NCBI GenBank assembly: GCA_020881835.1 | Contig: CP052876.1 | Coordinates: 992,001-1,056,000 of the forward strand | Origin: Kineosporiaceae bacterium SCSIO 59966 | GTDB lineage: Bacteria > Actinomycetota > Actinomycetes > Actinomycetales > SCSIO-59966 | Reading direction: 5' to 3' | Length of the DNA stretch: 64,000 nt | Position numbers and translations under genes: made by a program | Notes under the pieces: generated by a model | Database searches by the model: none | The model's input: the letters and a program-made list of their open reading frames with translations, nothing else | What the model was told of the DNA's origin: nothing | Part shown: positions 49,016-57,549 of the stretch, piece by piece | Layout: each line of letters starts with the position of its first letter | Position numbering within the stretch: position 1 is the stretch's first letter

Positions 49016-49741
49016 GTGGACGAGAAGCAGGTGGACGAGGAGCGGGTCGCCGCGCTGCGCGCCGGGCTGGAGACGGTGCACGCCCGCATCGACGCTGCGT
49101 GCGCCGCCGCCGGCCGCGACCCTCGGGACGTCCACCTCGTCGTGGTGACGAAGACCTTCCCGGCCGCCGACGTCCGCGCGCTGGCCGGTCTCGGCGTCCG
49201 GGACGTGGGGGAGAGCCGCGACCAGGAGGCAGCGGCCAAGGCCGCCGAGCTCGCCGACCTCGACCTGCGGTGGCACTTCGTCGGCCGGCTGCAGACGAAC
49301 AAGGCCGCCTCGGTCGCCTCCTACGCGGCCTGGGTGCACTCGGTGGACCGGGTGCGGCTGGTCCCCGCCCTGGCCCGGGGCGCCGAGCGCGCGGGGCGGA
49401 CCCTCGAGGTGCTGGTGCAGGTGGGCCTGGACACCGACCCGGCCGAGGCCGCCCGCCGCGGCGGGGTCGCGCCGGCCGGTGTCGCCGCACTGGCCGAGGC
49501 CGTCGCCTCCGAGCCGCGGCTGCGACTGCGCGGGGTGATGGGAGTCGCCCCGCGGCGGGGACCGGCCCGCCCGGCGTTCGAGCGGCTGGTCCGGATCGGG
49601 GCGCAGCTGCGGCAGGTGTACCCGGGCGCCTCGGCGGTCTCCGCCGGGATGAGCGGCGACCTCGAGGACGCCGTGGCGGCCGGCGCGACACACCTGCGTG
49701 TCGGCAGCGCGGTCCTCGGATCCCGGCCACCGCTGCAGTAG
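49016..49741 (+). CDS. YggS/PROSC-type PLP homeostasis protein
   Basis: 241-residue alanine-racemase-fold protein that binds PLP but is not known to catalyse a reaction. The PLP lysine is K46 in VVVTKTFPA; VGESRDQEAAAKAAEL and WHFVGRLQTNKA (about residues 86-97) follow, and the PLP-phosphate loop is in SAGMSGDLEDAVAAGATHLRVG (about 208-229, written here as SAGMSGDLEDAV). GTG 49016 has GAGGAG just upstream. The first residues repeat VDEKQVDEERV. In actinobacteria it lies between pgeF and sepF, as here. Confidence 0.92.
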   Translation: MDEKQVDEERVAALRAGLETVHARIDAACAAAGRDPRDVHLVVVTKTFPAADVRALAGLGVRDVGESRDQEAAAKAAELADLDLRWHFVGRLQTNKAASVASYAAWVHSVDRVRLVPALARGAERAGRTLEVLVQVGLDTDPAEAARRGGVAPAGVAALAEAVASEPRLRLRGVMGVAPRRGPARPAFERLVRIGAQLRQVYPGASAVSAGMSGDLEDAVAAGATHLRVGSAVLGSRPPLQ

Positions 49742-49778
49742 CGTCGCCGCGTCGGGTCCGCCCGTACCCGAGGCACCC

Positions 49779-49834
49779 CAGGACGGCACGGTCACAGGAC
49801 GGCCGCAGGACAGCGGCAGGAACAGTCGCAGGAC
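49779..49834 (+). repeat. Phased CAGGA(C/A) repeats upstream of sepF
   Basis: CAGGAC/CAGGAA occurs at 49779, 49795, 49806, 49817 and 49829, i.e. 16, 11, 11 and 12 bp apart. The last four are near helical phase and end just before the sepF ribosome-binding site (GAGGAG). They could be operator repeats or chance low complexity. Confidence 0.5.
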
Positions 49835-49846
49835 GAGGAGCAGACG

Positions 49847-50332
49847 ATGGCAGGCGCGCTGCGCAAGACGATGGTCTACCTCGGGCTCGCCGAGGAGGAC
49901 GAGCGCTACGAGTCCTACGACGGCCACGACGAGGAGCAGCCGGTGAGCGACACGCACCAGGACCGTGCCGAGCGTCCGGAGCCCCGCCGTGCCCAGGTCA
50001 CCCCGATCACCCGCGACCGGGTGACCCGGGTGGTGGCCGAGCCGGTCAGCGACCTGCGCCGGATCACCACGATCCACCCGCGGACCTACAACGACGCCAG
50101 GAGCATCGGCGAGAGCTTCCGCGACGGCGTCCCGGTGATCATGAACCTCACCGACATGCAGGACTCCGACGCCAAGCGTCTGGTGGACTTCTCGGCCGGC
50201 CTGGTGTTCGGCCTGCGCGGCAGCATCGAGCGGGTGACGAGCAAGGTGTTCCTGCTCTCCCCGGAGAACATCGAGGTCGACGGCGCCGACCGGACCGGGA
50301 CCCAGCCGTCCGGGCTGTTCAACCAGTCCTGA
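49847..50332 (+). CDS. sepF: FtsZ membrane-anchor SepF
   Basis: 161-residue protein. The N-terminal amphipathic helix [18 protein letters not shown] targets the membrane. A charged linker (about 20-70) leads to the SepF core (about 71-150) with [20 protein letters not shown] and [19 protein letters not shown]. SepF binds the FtsZ C-terminal peptide and is the main Z-ring anchor in actinobacteria, which lack FtsA. ATG 49847 follows GAGGAG by 6 nt. It sits in the conserved order yggS-sepF-yggT-wag31. Confidence 0.95.
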   Translation: MAGALRKTMVYLGLAEEDERYESYDGHDEEQPVSDTHQDRAERPEPRRAQVTPITRDRVTRVVAEPVSDLRRITTIHPRTYNDARSIGESFRDGVPVIMNLTDMQDSDAKRLVDFSAGLVFGLRGSIERVTSKVFLLSPENIEVDGADRTGTQPSGLFNQS

Positions 50333-50378
50333 CGCCCGCAGGACGCCGGCCCGCCGGGCACCTGGGACACTGACCCGC

Positions 50379-50678
50379 GTGGGTGCGATCTTCGGAGTCC
50401 TCTCCTTCCTCGTCTGGCTGTACATCCTCGTCCTGTTCGGACGCCTGGTCTTCGACTGGATCCAGGTCTTCTCCCGCGACTGGCGTCCGCGCGGAGCCCT
50501 GCTGGTCGTCGCGGAGACGGTCTACAGCCTCACCGACCCTCCGCTGCGCGCCATCCGCCGCGTCGTCAGGCCGGTGCGACTGGGCCAGGTCCAGCTCGAC
50601 CTTGCGTTTATCATCCTGTTCGTGCTCGCGGGGATCCTGCAGTCCGTCCTCGCCTCGGCTGCCGTCTCGCTGGGTTGA
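50379..50678 (+). CDS. YggT family membrane protein
   Basis: 99-residue protein with two membrane helices (about 4-24 and 75-95) around a short loop containing FDWIQVFSRDWRPRG and TDPPLRAIRRVVRPVRLG, the YggT signature. The function is unknown, probably related to envelope or division given its fixed place between sepF and wag31. GTG 50379 is preceded 7 nt upstream by GACACT (50366-50371), a weaker version of the leaderless -10 pattern. Confidence 0.9.
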   Translation: MGAIFGVLSFLVWLYILVLFGRLVFDWIQVFSRDWRPRGALLVVAETVYSLTDPPLRAIRRVVRPVRLGQVQLDLAFIILFVLAGILQSVLASAAVSLG

Positions 50679-50772
50679 GGCGGCGCACGCGCCCGTCGTC
50701 CGCTACCGTGACCGCTGGTGATCTCGATCAGAGGGTCACTTTTGCACTGAACTCACGTCACGAGGTGACCAC

Positions 50773-51483
50773 ATGGCGTTGACGCCGGAGGAAGTAGTCA
50801 ACAAGCGGTTCCAGCCGACGAAGTTCCGCGAGGGCTACGACCAGGACGAGGTCGACGACTTCCTCGACGAGGTCGTCAACGAGCTGCGTCGGCTGAACGC
50901 GGAGAACGACGAGCTGCGTCAGAAGCTCGCGGCCTGCGAGCGCCGCGTCGGCGAGCTGACCCGCGCCGGGGCCAGGGCCGAGACGGCCCCGGAGCCGCAG
51001 CGGCCCGAGGCTCCCGAGCCGGCCTCCCCGCCGCCCGTCCCCGCGCCCGTGGCCGCCTCGGCGGTCCGCGAGCCGGAGCCGGCGACCCCCGCTCCCGCGG
51101 CGGCCTCCAGTGGTCCCGAGGCGGCTGCCGGCATGCTCGCCCTGGCGCAGAAGCTGCACGACGACCACGTCAAGGCCGGCGAGGAGCAGCGCGACAAGCT
51201 CGTCGCAGAGGCCAAGGAGCACGCCGCCCGCCTCGTCCGCGAGGCGGAGGAGAAGCAGCGTCAGACCCTCGGCGCGCTGGAGCAGGAACGCTCGGTGCTC
51301 GAGCGGAAGATCGACCAGCTCCGGGCCTTCGAGCGGGAGTACCGCAGCCGGCTGAAGAGCTACCTGGAGAGCCAGCTGCGCGAGCTGGAGAGCAGTGGCA
51401 CCGTCGTCCCGTCCGGTCACGGAGCCCAGCAGCCGCAGCCGGGCGGCGGCTTCGGCTTTGCCGGTGGCGCGATCTCCGGCTGA
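50773..51483 (+). CDS. wag31: Polar growth/septum scaffold DivIVA (Wag31)
   Basis: 236-residue coiled-coil protein. The N-terminal DivIVA motif MALTPEEVVNKRFQPTKFRE (1-20) with GYDQDEVDDFLDEVVNELRR carries the membrane-binding loop. A Pro/Ala/Glu-rich linker (about 65-118) separates two coiled-coil regions, the second about 120-205, and the tail is Gly/Gln-rich. It marks poles and recruits cell-wall synthesis; in mycobacteria it is a Ser/Thr kinase substrate. ATG 50773 has GAGGTGA upstream. The 94 bp before it contain the pair GGTCAC/GTGACC. A strong hairpin follows the gene. Confidence 0.95.
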   Translation: MALTPEEVVNKRFQPTKFREGYDQDEVDDFLDEVVNELRRLNAENDELRQKLAACERRVGELTRAGARAETAPEPQRPEAPEPASPPPVPAPVAASAVREPEPATPAPAAASSGPEAAAGMLALAQKLHDDHVKAGEEQRDKLVAEAKEHAARLVREAEEKQRQTLGALEQERSVLERKIDQLRAFEREYRSRLKSYLESQLRELESSGTVVPSGHGAQQPQPGGGFGFAGGAISG

Positions 51484-51502
51484 CTCGTCCGACCAGCGGC
51501 CA

Positions 51503-51530
51503 CGGGTCGGGACCCTCGGGTCCCGGCCCG
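51503..51530 (+). terminator. Terminator-like hairpin closing the division cluster
   Basis: CGGGTCGGGACC (51503-51514), loop CTCG, GGTCCCGGCCCG (51519-51530) form a continuous 12-bp stem with one G-T pair, 20 nt after the wag31 stop. There is no T-tract. Position and strength suggest it ends transcription of the dcw operon. Confidence 0.7.
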
Positions 51531-51578
51531 TCGTCGTCCCGGGGGTAGAGGGAGCAGGACGGATCTCGGCGTGGAGCC

Positions 51579-51607
51579 TTGAGCCTGTCGCAGCCGGGGC
51601 CTACTGT
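51579..51607 (+). promoter_or_regulatory. Promoter of the DksA-like gene
   Basis: TTGAGC (51579-51584), a 17-nt spacer and TACTGT (51602-51607) form a good housekeeping-type promoter. It lies 50 bp before the start codon, with GGAGGAGG in between. Confidence 0.55.
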
Positions 51608-51656
51608 TCGCCGCACGTGTCGGCCCGCGGGGGGTCGGGCGGAGGAGGCGACGAGG

Positions 51657-52256
51657 ATGGCGGAGTCCGCCGCGGGCCAGGCGCGACCGGCGAAGAAGAC
51701 TGTGCCGGCGAAGAAGACGGCGACGGCGAGAAAGACTGTGCCCGCGAAGAAGACTGTGCCCGCGAAGAAGACTGTGCCCGCGAAGAAGACGGCGACGGCG
51801 AAGAAGACTGTGCCCGCGAAGAAGACTGTGCCGGCGAAGAAGGCGGGGAGCAAGGTTCCCCCGAGCGCGTTGCCGGTCCGCGAGGACGAGACACCGTGGA
51901 CCGCTGCCGAGCTCGAGGCGGTGCGCTCCGACCTGCTGGCCGAGGTGGACCGCCTGCGGGCGGAGATCACCGCTGCCGAGGACCAGCTGGCCACGCTCAT
52001 CGCCGACTCCGGCGACGGGGGCGGCGAGGACCAGGTCGACAGCGGGACCAAGGCCTTCGAGCGCGAGCACGAGATCACGCTCGCCAACAACGCCCGCGAG
52101 GCGCTGGCGCAGAACCTGCACGCGCTCGAGCGGATCGACGCCGGCACCTACGGCACCTGCGAGAGCTGCGGTGCCCCGATCGGCAAGCGGCGGCTCCAGG
52201 CCTTCCCGCGGGCGACGCTGTGCGTGCCGTGCAAGCAGCGGCAGGAGCGACACTGA
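51657..52256 (+). CDS. DksA/TraR-type zinc-finger protein with histone-H1-like Lys/Ala repeat tail
   Basis: 199-residue protein. Residues about 11-64 consist of nine hexapeptides of the type PAKKTV/PAKKTA/TAKKTV, a strongly basic tail like those of histone H1 or actinobacterial HupS. A coiled-coil (AAELEAVRSDLLAEVDRL, about 82-130) leads to the DksA/TraR C-terminal domain with the C4 zinc finger CESC-x17-CVPC (about 170-194). ATG 51657 has GGAGGAGG 8 nt upstream. DksA-like proteins act in the RNA polymerase secondary channel; the basic tail suggests nucleic-acid binding. It stands between wag31 and lspA with its own promoter. Confidence 0.88.
   Translation: MAESAAGQARPAKKTVPAKKTATARKTVPAKKTVPAKKTVPAKKTATAKKTVPAKKTVPAKKAGSKVPPSALPVREDETPWTAAELEAVRSDLLAEVDRLRAEITAAEDQLATLIADSGDGGGEDQVDSGTKAFEREHEITLANNAREALAQNLHALERIDAGTYGTCESCGAPIGKRRLQAFPRATLCVPCKQRQERH
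51687..51848 (+). repeat. Nine 18-bp tandem repeats encoding PAKKTV-like hexapeptides
   Basis: Units of 18 bp (e.g. CCCGCGAAGAAGACTGTG) run without interruption from 51687 to 51848. Several are identical, and a higher-order pattern of alternating TV and TA endings suggests segmental duplication. Copy number is likely to vary among strains. Confidence 0.92.
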
Positions 52257-52305
52257 CCCTGCGCCGGGATGCCGGCCCCGCCGACATGGCAGGCTTGCCG
52301 ACGCC

Positions 52306-52863
52306 ATGGACGACACCGCCGCGGGCAGCAGCCCCGCCTCGCCCGGCCCGCGCCGCCACCTGCTCGCCCTGCTCGCCGCCGTGGCCGGCGTCGTCCTCCT
52401 CGTCGACCAGCTGACCAAGGCGCTCGCCGTGGAGCACCTCGACGAGAGCAGCTCGGTCCCGCTCGTGGGCAACCTGCTGTCGCTGCGGCTGCTGTTCAAC
52501 CCGGGTGCGGCGTTCTCGCTGGCCACCGGGATGACGTGGGTGCTGACGCTGGTCGCGGTGGGGGTCGTGGTCGTCATCGTGCGGGCCGCCCGCCGGCTCG
52601 GCAGCCGCATCTGGGCCGTCAGCCTCGGGCTCCTGCTCGGCGGCGCCCTCGGCAACCTCGTGGACCGGCTGGTCCGACCGCCCGCGTTCGGTCGCGGCCA
52701 CGTCGTCGACTTCATCGCCTACGGGGACTGGTTCGTCGGCAACGTCGCCGACATCGCGATCGTCGTGGCTGCCGGGCTGGTCGTGCTGCTCGGGCTGCTC
52801 GGCATCGACCTCGACGGCGTGCGCCGACGGCCGGAGTCCACGCAGGAGACGACCGGTGCCTGA
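52306..52863 (+). CDS. lspA: Lipoprotein signal peptidase
   Basis: 185-residue membrane aspartyl protease that removes lipoprotein signal peptides after lipidation. It has four helices, [13 protein letters not shown] (about residues 33-45), the catalytic aspartate region [19 protein letters not shown] (about 106-124), [12 protein letters not shown] and the second catalytic aspartate in [12 protein letters not shown] (about 148-159). ATG 52306 begins a short Ala/Ser/Pro-rich cytosolic extension. The 3' end overlaps the RluD-like gene by 8 bp, a widespread gene pair. Confidence 0.95.
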   Translation: MDDTAAGSSPASPGPRRHLLALLAAVAGVVLLVDQLTKALAVEHLDESSSVPLVGNLLSLRLLFNPGAAFSLATGMTWVLTLVAVGVVVVIVRAARRLGSRIWAVSLGLLLGGALGNLVDRLVRPPAFGRGHVVDFIAYGDWFVGNVADIAIVVAAGLVVLLGLLGIDLDGVRRRPESTQETTGA

Positions 52864-53779
52864 GCGCCGGGTGCTGCCCGTCCCCGAGGGGCTGGAGGGC
52901 GAACGGGTCGACGCCGGGCTCGCGCGCCTGCTCGGCCTGTCCCGGTCCCGTGCCGCCGACCTCGCCGCGGGCGGCGGAGTGCGGGTCGACGGTGCCGTCG
53001 TCGGCAAGTCCGACCGGCTGCGCGCGGGCGCCCTGGTGGAGGTCGAGATGCCCGACGCGGCGACCGTCCCGGTGCCGGCCGAGCCGGTGCCCGGGATGCG
53101 CGTCGTCCACGACGACGACGACCTCGTCGTCGTCGACAAGCCGGTCGGGGTGGCGGCGCACCCGAGCCCGGGCTGGACCGGCCCGACCGTCGTCGGCGGA
53201 CTCGCCGCCGCCGGCTACACCATCGCCACCTCGGGGGCGGCCGAGCGGCAGGGCGTCGTCCACCGGCTCGACGTCGGCACCTCCGGCCTCATGGTCGTCG
53301 CCAAGAGCGAGTACGCCTACTCGCGGCTCAAGCGGGCGTTCAAGGACCGCACCGTGGACAAGGTCTACCACGCTCTCGTCCAGGGCCACCCGGACCCGCT
53401 GACCGGCACCATCGACGCGCCCATCGGCCGCCACCCCCAGCACGACGGGAAGTGGGCCGTCACCGCAGCCGGGAAGCCGAGCGTCACCCACTACGAGGTC
53501 CTCGAGGCCTTTCGTGCGGCGTCCCTCGTCGAGGTGCACCTGGAGACCGGCCGCACCCACCAGATCCGGGTGCACTTCTCCGCGCTGCGGCACCCGTGCG
53601 TCGGTGACCTCACCTACGGTGCCGACCCGGTGCTGGCGGCCCGGCTCGGGCTGCAGCGGCAGTGGCTGCACGCCGTCCGCCTGGGGTTCGAGCACCCCGG
53701 CACCGGGCAGTGGCTCGAGCTCACCAGCGACTACCCCGCGGACCTGGCGACCGCGCTGGACCGGCTCGCCGGCGGCTGA
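52856..53779 (+). CDS. RluD/RluA-family 23S rRNA pseudouridine synthase
   Basis: 307-residue enzyme. An N-terminal S4 RNA-binding domain ([20 protein letters not shown], about residues 15-34) precedes the catalytic domain with the pseudouridine synthase motif [20 protein letters not shown] (catalytic aspartate about 140). The C-terminal part has [19 protein letters not shown] (about 229-247). It probably modifies helix 69 of 23S rRNA, though the exact site cannot be read from sequence. GTG 52856 lies inside the lspA end. A hairpin follows the stop. Confidence 0.93.
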   Translation: MPERRVLPVPEGLEGERVDAGLARLLGLSRSRAADLAAGGGVRVDGAVVGKSDRLRAGALVEVEMPDAATVPVPAEPVPGMRVVHDDDDLVVVDKPVGVAAHPSPGWTGPTVVGGLAAAGYTIATSGAAERQGVVHRLDVGTSGLMVVAKSEYAYSRLKRAFKDRTVDKVYHALVQGHPDPLTGTIDAPIGRHPQHDGKWAVTAAGKPSVTHYEVLEAFRAASLVEVHLETGRTHQIRVHFSALRHPCVGDLTYGADPVLAARLGLQRQWLHAVRLGFEHPGTGQWLELTSDYPADLATALDRLAGG

Positions 53780-53786
53780 CTCGCTC

Positions 53787-53810
53787 CGCCGGCCGGGTCC
53801 GGCTCCGGCG
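53787..53810 (+). terminator. Hairpin after the RluD-like gene
   Basis: CGCCGG (53787-53792) and CCGGCG (53805-53810) enclose a GC-rich centre that can pair further (CCGG/CCGG). It is terminator-like without a T-tract, 7 nt after the stop. Confidence 0.4.
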
Positions 53811-53867
53811 ACACGCCGAGCGGCCTGGGCTGCCGCAGGGGCGTCACCGGATGTCGCTGGCGGAACC

Positions 53868-53873
53868 TAGACT
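53868..53873 (+). promoter_or_regulatory. -10 hexamer of dnaE
   Basis: TAGACT lies about 100 bp before ATG 53972, giving a leader of about 90 nt that contains an AGGAGG ribosome-binding site (53957-53962). No clear -35 is seen. Confidence 0.45.
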
Positions 53874-53971
53874 CGCTGTCGCACGACCAGGCCGGTCAGC
53901 GCCCGAGAGCGCAGGCCGGCCGCCTTCCCCGGGTCGTCGACGTCCTGACCCCACCAGGAGGCGCACGCACC

Positions 53972-56900
53972 ATGCCGTCGGGCAGCACCAGTGACCAGTT
54001 CGTCCACCTGCACGTGCACACCGAGTACTCGATGCTCGACGGTGCGGCCCGGGTCGACGACCTGTTCGCCGAGGCCGCCCGGATGGGGATGCCCGCACTG
54101 GCCACCACCGACCACGGCTTCGTGTTCGGCGCCTACGACTTCTGGAAGACCGGCCGGCGGTACGGGGTCAAGCCGATCATCGGCCTGGAGGCGTACGTGA
54201 CGCCGGGCACCCACCGGACCGACCGGACCAGGGTGAAGTGGGCAGAGGGCGGGCGGGACGACGTCTCCGGCGGCGGGGCGTTCACCCACATGACGCTGCT
54301 GGCCCGCACCACCCCGGGGATGCACAACCTGTTCCGGCTCGCCTCCAGGGCCAGTCTCGAGGGGCACTTCTACAAGCCCCGGATGGACCGTGAGCTGCTC
54401 AGCCAGTACGCGGACGGCCTCATCGCCACGACCGGTTGCCCGTCGGGGGAGGTGCAGACCCGGCTCCGCCTCGGCCAGTACGACCGGGCCGTGGCGGCGG
54501 CCGCGGAGTTCCGCGACATCTTCGGGGCGGAGAACTACTACGTCGAGCTCATGGACCACGGGCTCGACATCGAGCGCCGGGTGCAGAAGGACCTGCTGCG
54601 GCTGGCCGAGGACCTCGCGCTGCCCGTCGTGGCCACCAACGACCTGCACTACACCCGCGCCGAGGACGCCACCGCGCACGCCGCGCTGCTGTGCGTGCAG
54701 TCCGGGTCCACCCTCGCCGACCCGAACCGGTTCAAGTTCGACGCCGACGACTTCTACCTCAAGTCCCCGGCCGAGATGCGCCACCTGTGGCGGGAGATCC
54801 CCGAGGCCAGCGACAACACCTTGCTCATCGCGGAGCGCTGCGAGGTCTCCTTCACCGAGGGGGAGGGCCGCTACATGCCGCGGTTCCCCTGCCCGCCGGG
54901 GGAGAACGAGGAGTCCTGGTTCGTCAAGGAGGTCGAGAGAGGCCTGCTCGAGCGCTACCCCGACGGCGTGCCGGACCGGGTGCGCCAGCAGGCGCGCTAC
55001 GAGACCGAGGTCATCGTCGGCAAGGGCTACGCCGGGTACTTCCTCGTCGTCGCCGACTTCATCACCTGGGCCAAGGAGCACGGCATCCGGGTCGGGCCCG
55101 GTCGTGGCTCCGGCGCCGGCTCGATGTGCGCCTACGCGATGCGGATCACGGACCTCGACCCGCTGCAGCACGGGCTGATCTTCGAGCGGTTCCTCAACCC
55201 TGAGCGGATGTCGATGCCGGACTTCGACGTCGACTTCGACGAGCGCCGCCGGGGAGAGGTGATCCGGTACGTCACCGAGAAGTACGGCGACGACCGCGTC
55301 GCCATGATCGTCACCTACGGGACGATCAAGGCCAAGCAGGCGCTCAAGGACGCCAGCCGGGTCCTCGGGTACCCGTTCTCGATGGGGGAGCGGCTCACCA
55401 AGGCGATGCCGCCCACCGTCATGGGCAAGGACGTCCCGCTGTCGGGCATCTTCGACCCGGAGCACAAGCGGTACGCCGAGGCGGGGGAGTTCCGGGCCCT
55501 GCACGAGCAGGACCCGGACGTCCAGAAGGTGGTCGCGACCGCACGCGGGCTCGAGGGCCTCAAGCGGCAGTGGGGCGTGCACGCCGCTGGTGTGATCATG
55601 TCGAGCGAGCCGCTGATCGACCTCATCCCGATCATGCGCCGGGAGCAGGACGGCCAGGTCATCACCCAGTTCGACTACCCGACCTGCGAGGCGCTGGGCC
55701 TGGTCAAGATGGACTTCCTGGGCCTGCGCAACCTCACCATCCTCGACGACGCCCTGCAGAACGTCCGCGCCAACCGCGGCGTCGACGTCGACCTCGACGC
55801 GCTGAGCAAGGACCCGACCGACCCCGCGACGTACGCGCTGCTCGGCCGCGGGGACACCCTCGGGGTGTTCCAGTTCGACGGCGGCCCGATGCGTTCGCTG
55901 CTGCGGCTGATGAAGCCGGACAACTTCGAGGACATCTCGGCCGTCGGCGCGCTCTACCGGCCGGGACCGATGGGTGCCGGGTCGCACACCAACTACGCGT
56001 TGCGCAAGAACGGCCAGCAGCCGGTGTCCTACCCGCACCCCGAGCTGGCCGAGGCCCTGGAGCCCATCCTGGGGACGACGTACGGCCTCATCGTGTACCA
56101 GGAGCAGGTGATGGCCATCGCCCAGCGCCTCGCCGGGTACACCCTGGGCAAGGCGGACCTGCTGCGCCGGGCGATGGGCAAGAAGAAGCGTGAGGTGCTC
56201 GACGCCGAGTTCGTCGGCTTCCGCGACGGCATGCGCGCCAACGGCTACTCCGACGACGCGATCCGGACCCTGTGGGACATCCTCGTCCCCTTCTCGGACT
56301 ACGCCTTCAACAAGGCGCACTCGGCGGCGTACGGGCTCGTCTCGTACTGGACCGCCTACCTCAAGGCCAACTACCCCGCCGAGTACATGGCCGCGCTGCT
56401 GACCAGCGTCCGCGACGACAAGGACAAGTCCGCCCTCTACCTCAACGAGTGCCGGCGGATGGGGATCACCGTGCTGCCGCCGGACGTCAACGAGTCGGTG
56501 GCCACCTACGCGGCCGTCGGCGAGGACATCCGGTTCGGCCTGGCCGCCATCCGCAACGTCGGCCTCAACGTCGTCGAGGCCATCGTCGCCGCACGCCAGG
56601 AGAAGGGCGCCTTCACCTCCTTCCAGGACTTCCTGGAGAAGGTGCCCGCGGTGGTCTGCAACAAGCGGACGATCGAGTCCCTGATCAAGGCCGGGGCCTT
56701 CGACTCCCTCGGGCACGGCCGGCGCCAGCTGGCCCTGCGCCACGAGGACGCCGTCGACGCGGTCATCGACCTCAAGCGCAACGAGGCGGTCGGCCAGTAC
56801 GACCTGTTCGGGGGCGGCGACTCCGGTGCGGCCCCCGGCGGGCTGCAGATCGTCCTGCCGGACGTGCCGGACTGGGACAAGCGCGAGCGGCTCGCCTACG

Positions 56901-57508
56901 AGCGGGAGATGCTCGGCCTGTACGTCTCCGACCACCCGCTGCTCGGCGTCGAGCACGTCCTGGCCCGGTCCGCCGACTGCAGCATCGCTGCGCTGCTCGC
57001 CGACGACGCCCGCCCGGACGGCGCGACCGTCACCATCGCGGGTCTCATCACCGGGGTGACCCGCAAGCTGACCAAGAACGGCAACCAGTGGGCGATCGCC
57101 ACCGTCGAGGACCTCGAGGGCGCGATCGAGGTGCTGTTCTTCCCCCAGACGTACGCGACCGTGTCGACCGTGCTGGAGCCCGACACCGTGTGCGTCGTCC
57201 GGGGGCGGCTCAACCGGCGGGACGACGTGCCGACCGTCTACGCGTCCGAGCTGACCCTGCCCGACGTCAGCCAGGGCTCAGCGGGCCCGGTCGTCATCGC
57301 CCTGCCGGCAACCCGCTGCACGCCTCCGGTCGTCGGTCAGCTCAAGGAGGTGCTCGCCACCCACCCCGGGGTCACCGAGGTGCACCTGCGGCTCGAGCAG
57401 TCCGGCCGGGCGACGCTGATGCGGCTCGACGACGGGCTGCGGGTCACCCCCTCCCCGGCCCTGTTCGGGGACCTCAAGGCGCTGCTCGGCCCCAGCTGCC
57501 TGGTCTGA
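53972..57508 (+). CDS. dnaE: Replicative DNA polymerase III alpha subunit
   Basis: 1178-residue C-family polymerase. The PHP domain begins FVHLHVHTEYSMLDGAARVD (about residues 10-29) with ATTDHGFVFGAYDF. The catalytic palm has MPDFDVDFDERRRGEVI (about 415-431) and KMDFLGLRNLTILDDAL (about 579-595). KAHSAAYGLVSYWTAYLKANY, an HhH region and the OB domain ATVTIAGLITGVTRKLTKNG (about 1016-1035) complete the family set. A clamp-binding candidate QYDLFGG lies at about 937-943. ATG 53972 has AGGAGG upstream. It is distinct from dnaE2 at 20683. Confidence 0.96.
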   Translation: MPSGSTSDQFVHLHVHTEYSMLDGAARVDDLFAEAARMGMPALATTDHGFVFGAYDFWKTGRRYGVKPIIGLEAYVTPGTHRTDRTRVKWAEGGRDDVSGGGAFTHMTLLARTTPGMHNLFRLASRASLEGHFYKPRMDRELLSQYADGLIATTGCPSGEVQTRLRLGQYDRAVAAAAEFRDIFGAENYYVELMDHGLDIERRVQKDLLRLAEDLALPVVATNDLHYTRAEDATAHAALLCVQSGSTLADPNRFKFDADDFYLKSPAEMRHLWREIPEASDNTLLIAERCEVSFTEGEGRYMPRFPCPPGENEESWFVKEVERGLLERYPDGVPDRVRQQARYETEVIVGKGYAGYFLVVADFITWAKEHGIRVGPGRGSGAGSMCAYAMRITDLDPLQHGLIFERFLNPERMSMPDFDVDFDERRRGEVIRYVTEKYGDDRVAMIVTYGTIKAKQALKDASRVLGYPFSMGERLTKAMPPTVMGKDVPLSGIFDPEHKRYAEAGEFRALHEQDPDVQKVVATARGLEGLKRQWGVHAAGVIMSSEPLIDLIPIMRREQDGQVITQFDYPTCEALGLVKMDFLGLRNLTILDDALQNVRANRGVDVDLDALSKDPTDPATYALLGRGDTLGVFQFDGGPMRSLLRLMKPDNFEDISAVGALYRPGPMGAGSHTNYALRKNGQQPVSYPHPELAEALEPILGTTYGLIVYQEQVMAIAQRLAGYTLGKADLLRRAMGKKKREVLDAEFVGFRDGMRANGYSDDAIRTLWDILVPFSDYAFNKAHSAAYGLVSYWTAYLKANYPAEYMAALLTSVRDDKDKSALYLNECRRMGITVLPPDVNESVATYAAVGEDIRFGLAAIRNVGLNVVEAIVAARQEKGAFTSFQDFLEKVPAVVCNKRTIESLIKAGAFDSLGHGRRQLALRHEDAVDAVIDLKRNEAVGQYDLFGGGDSGAAPGGLQIVLPDVPDWDKRERLAYEREMLGLYVSDHPLLGVEHVLARSADCSIAALLADDARPDGATVTIAGLITGVTRKLTKNGNQWAIATVEDLEGAIEVLFFPQTYATVSTVLEPDTVCVVRGRLNRRDDVPTVYASELTLPDVSQGSAGPVVIALPATRCTPPVVGQLKEVLATHPGVTEVHLRLEQSGRATLMRLDDGLRVTPSPALFGDLKALLGPSCLV

Positions 57509-57549
57509 GCCCGCCAGAGCCGGCTGAGCCCGCCTGAACGGGCCGGGTC

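Noticed and set aside
51687-51848. Regular 18-bp repeats resembling a small repeat array such as CRISPR
   Set aside because: There are no spacers, units are contiguous and in frame, and they encode Lys/Ala hexapeptides; it is a coding repeat.
53867-56956. 1029-codon minus-strand open frame opposite dnaE
   Set aside because: Shadow of the replicative polymerase gene; composition is typical for reverse reading of GC-rich codons.
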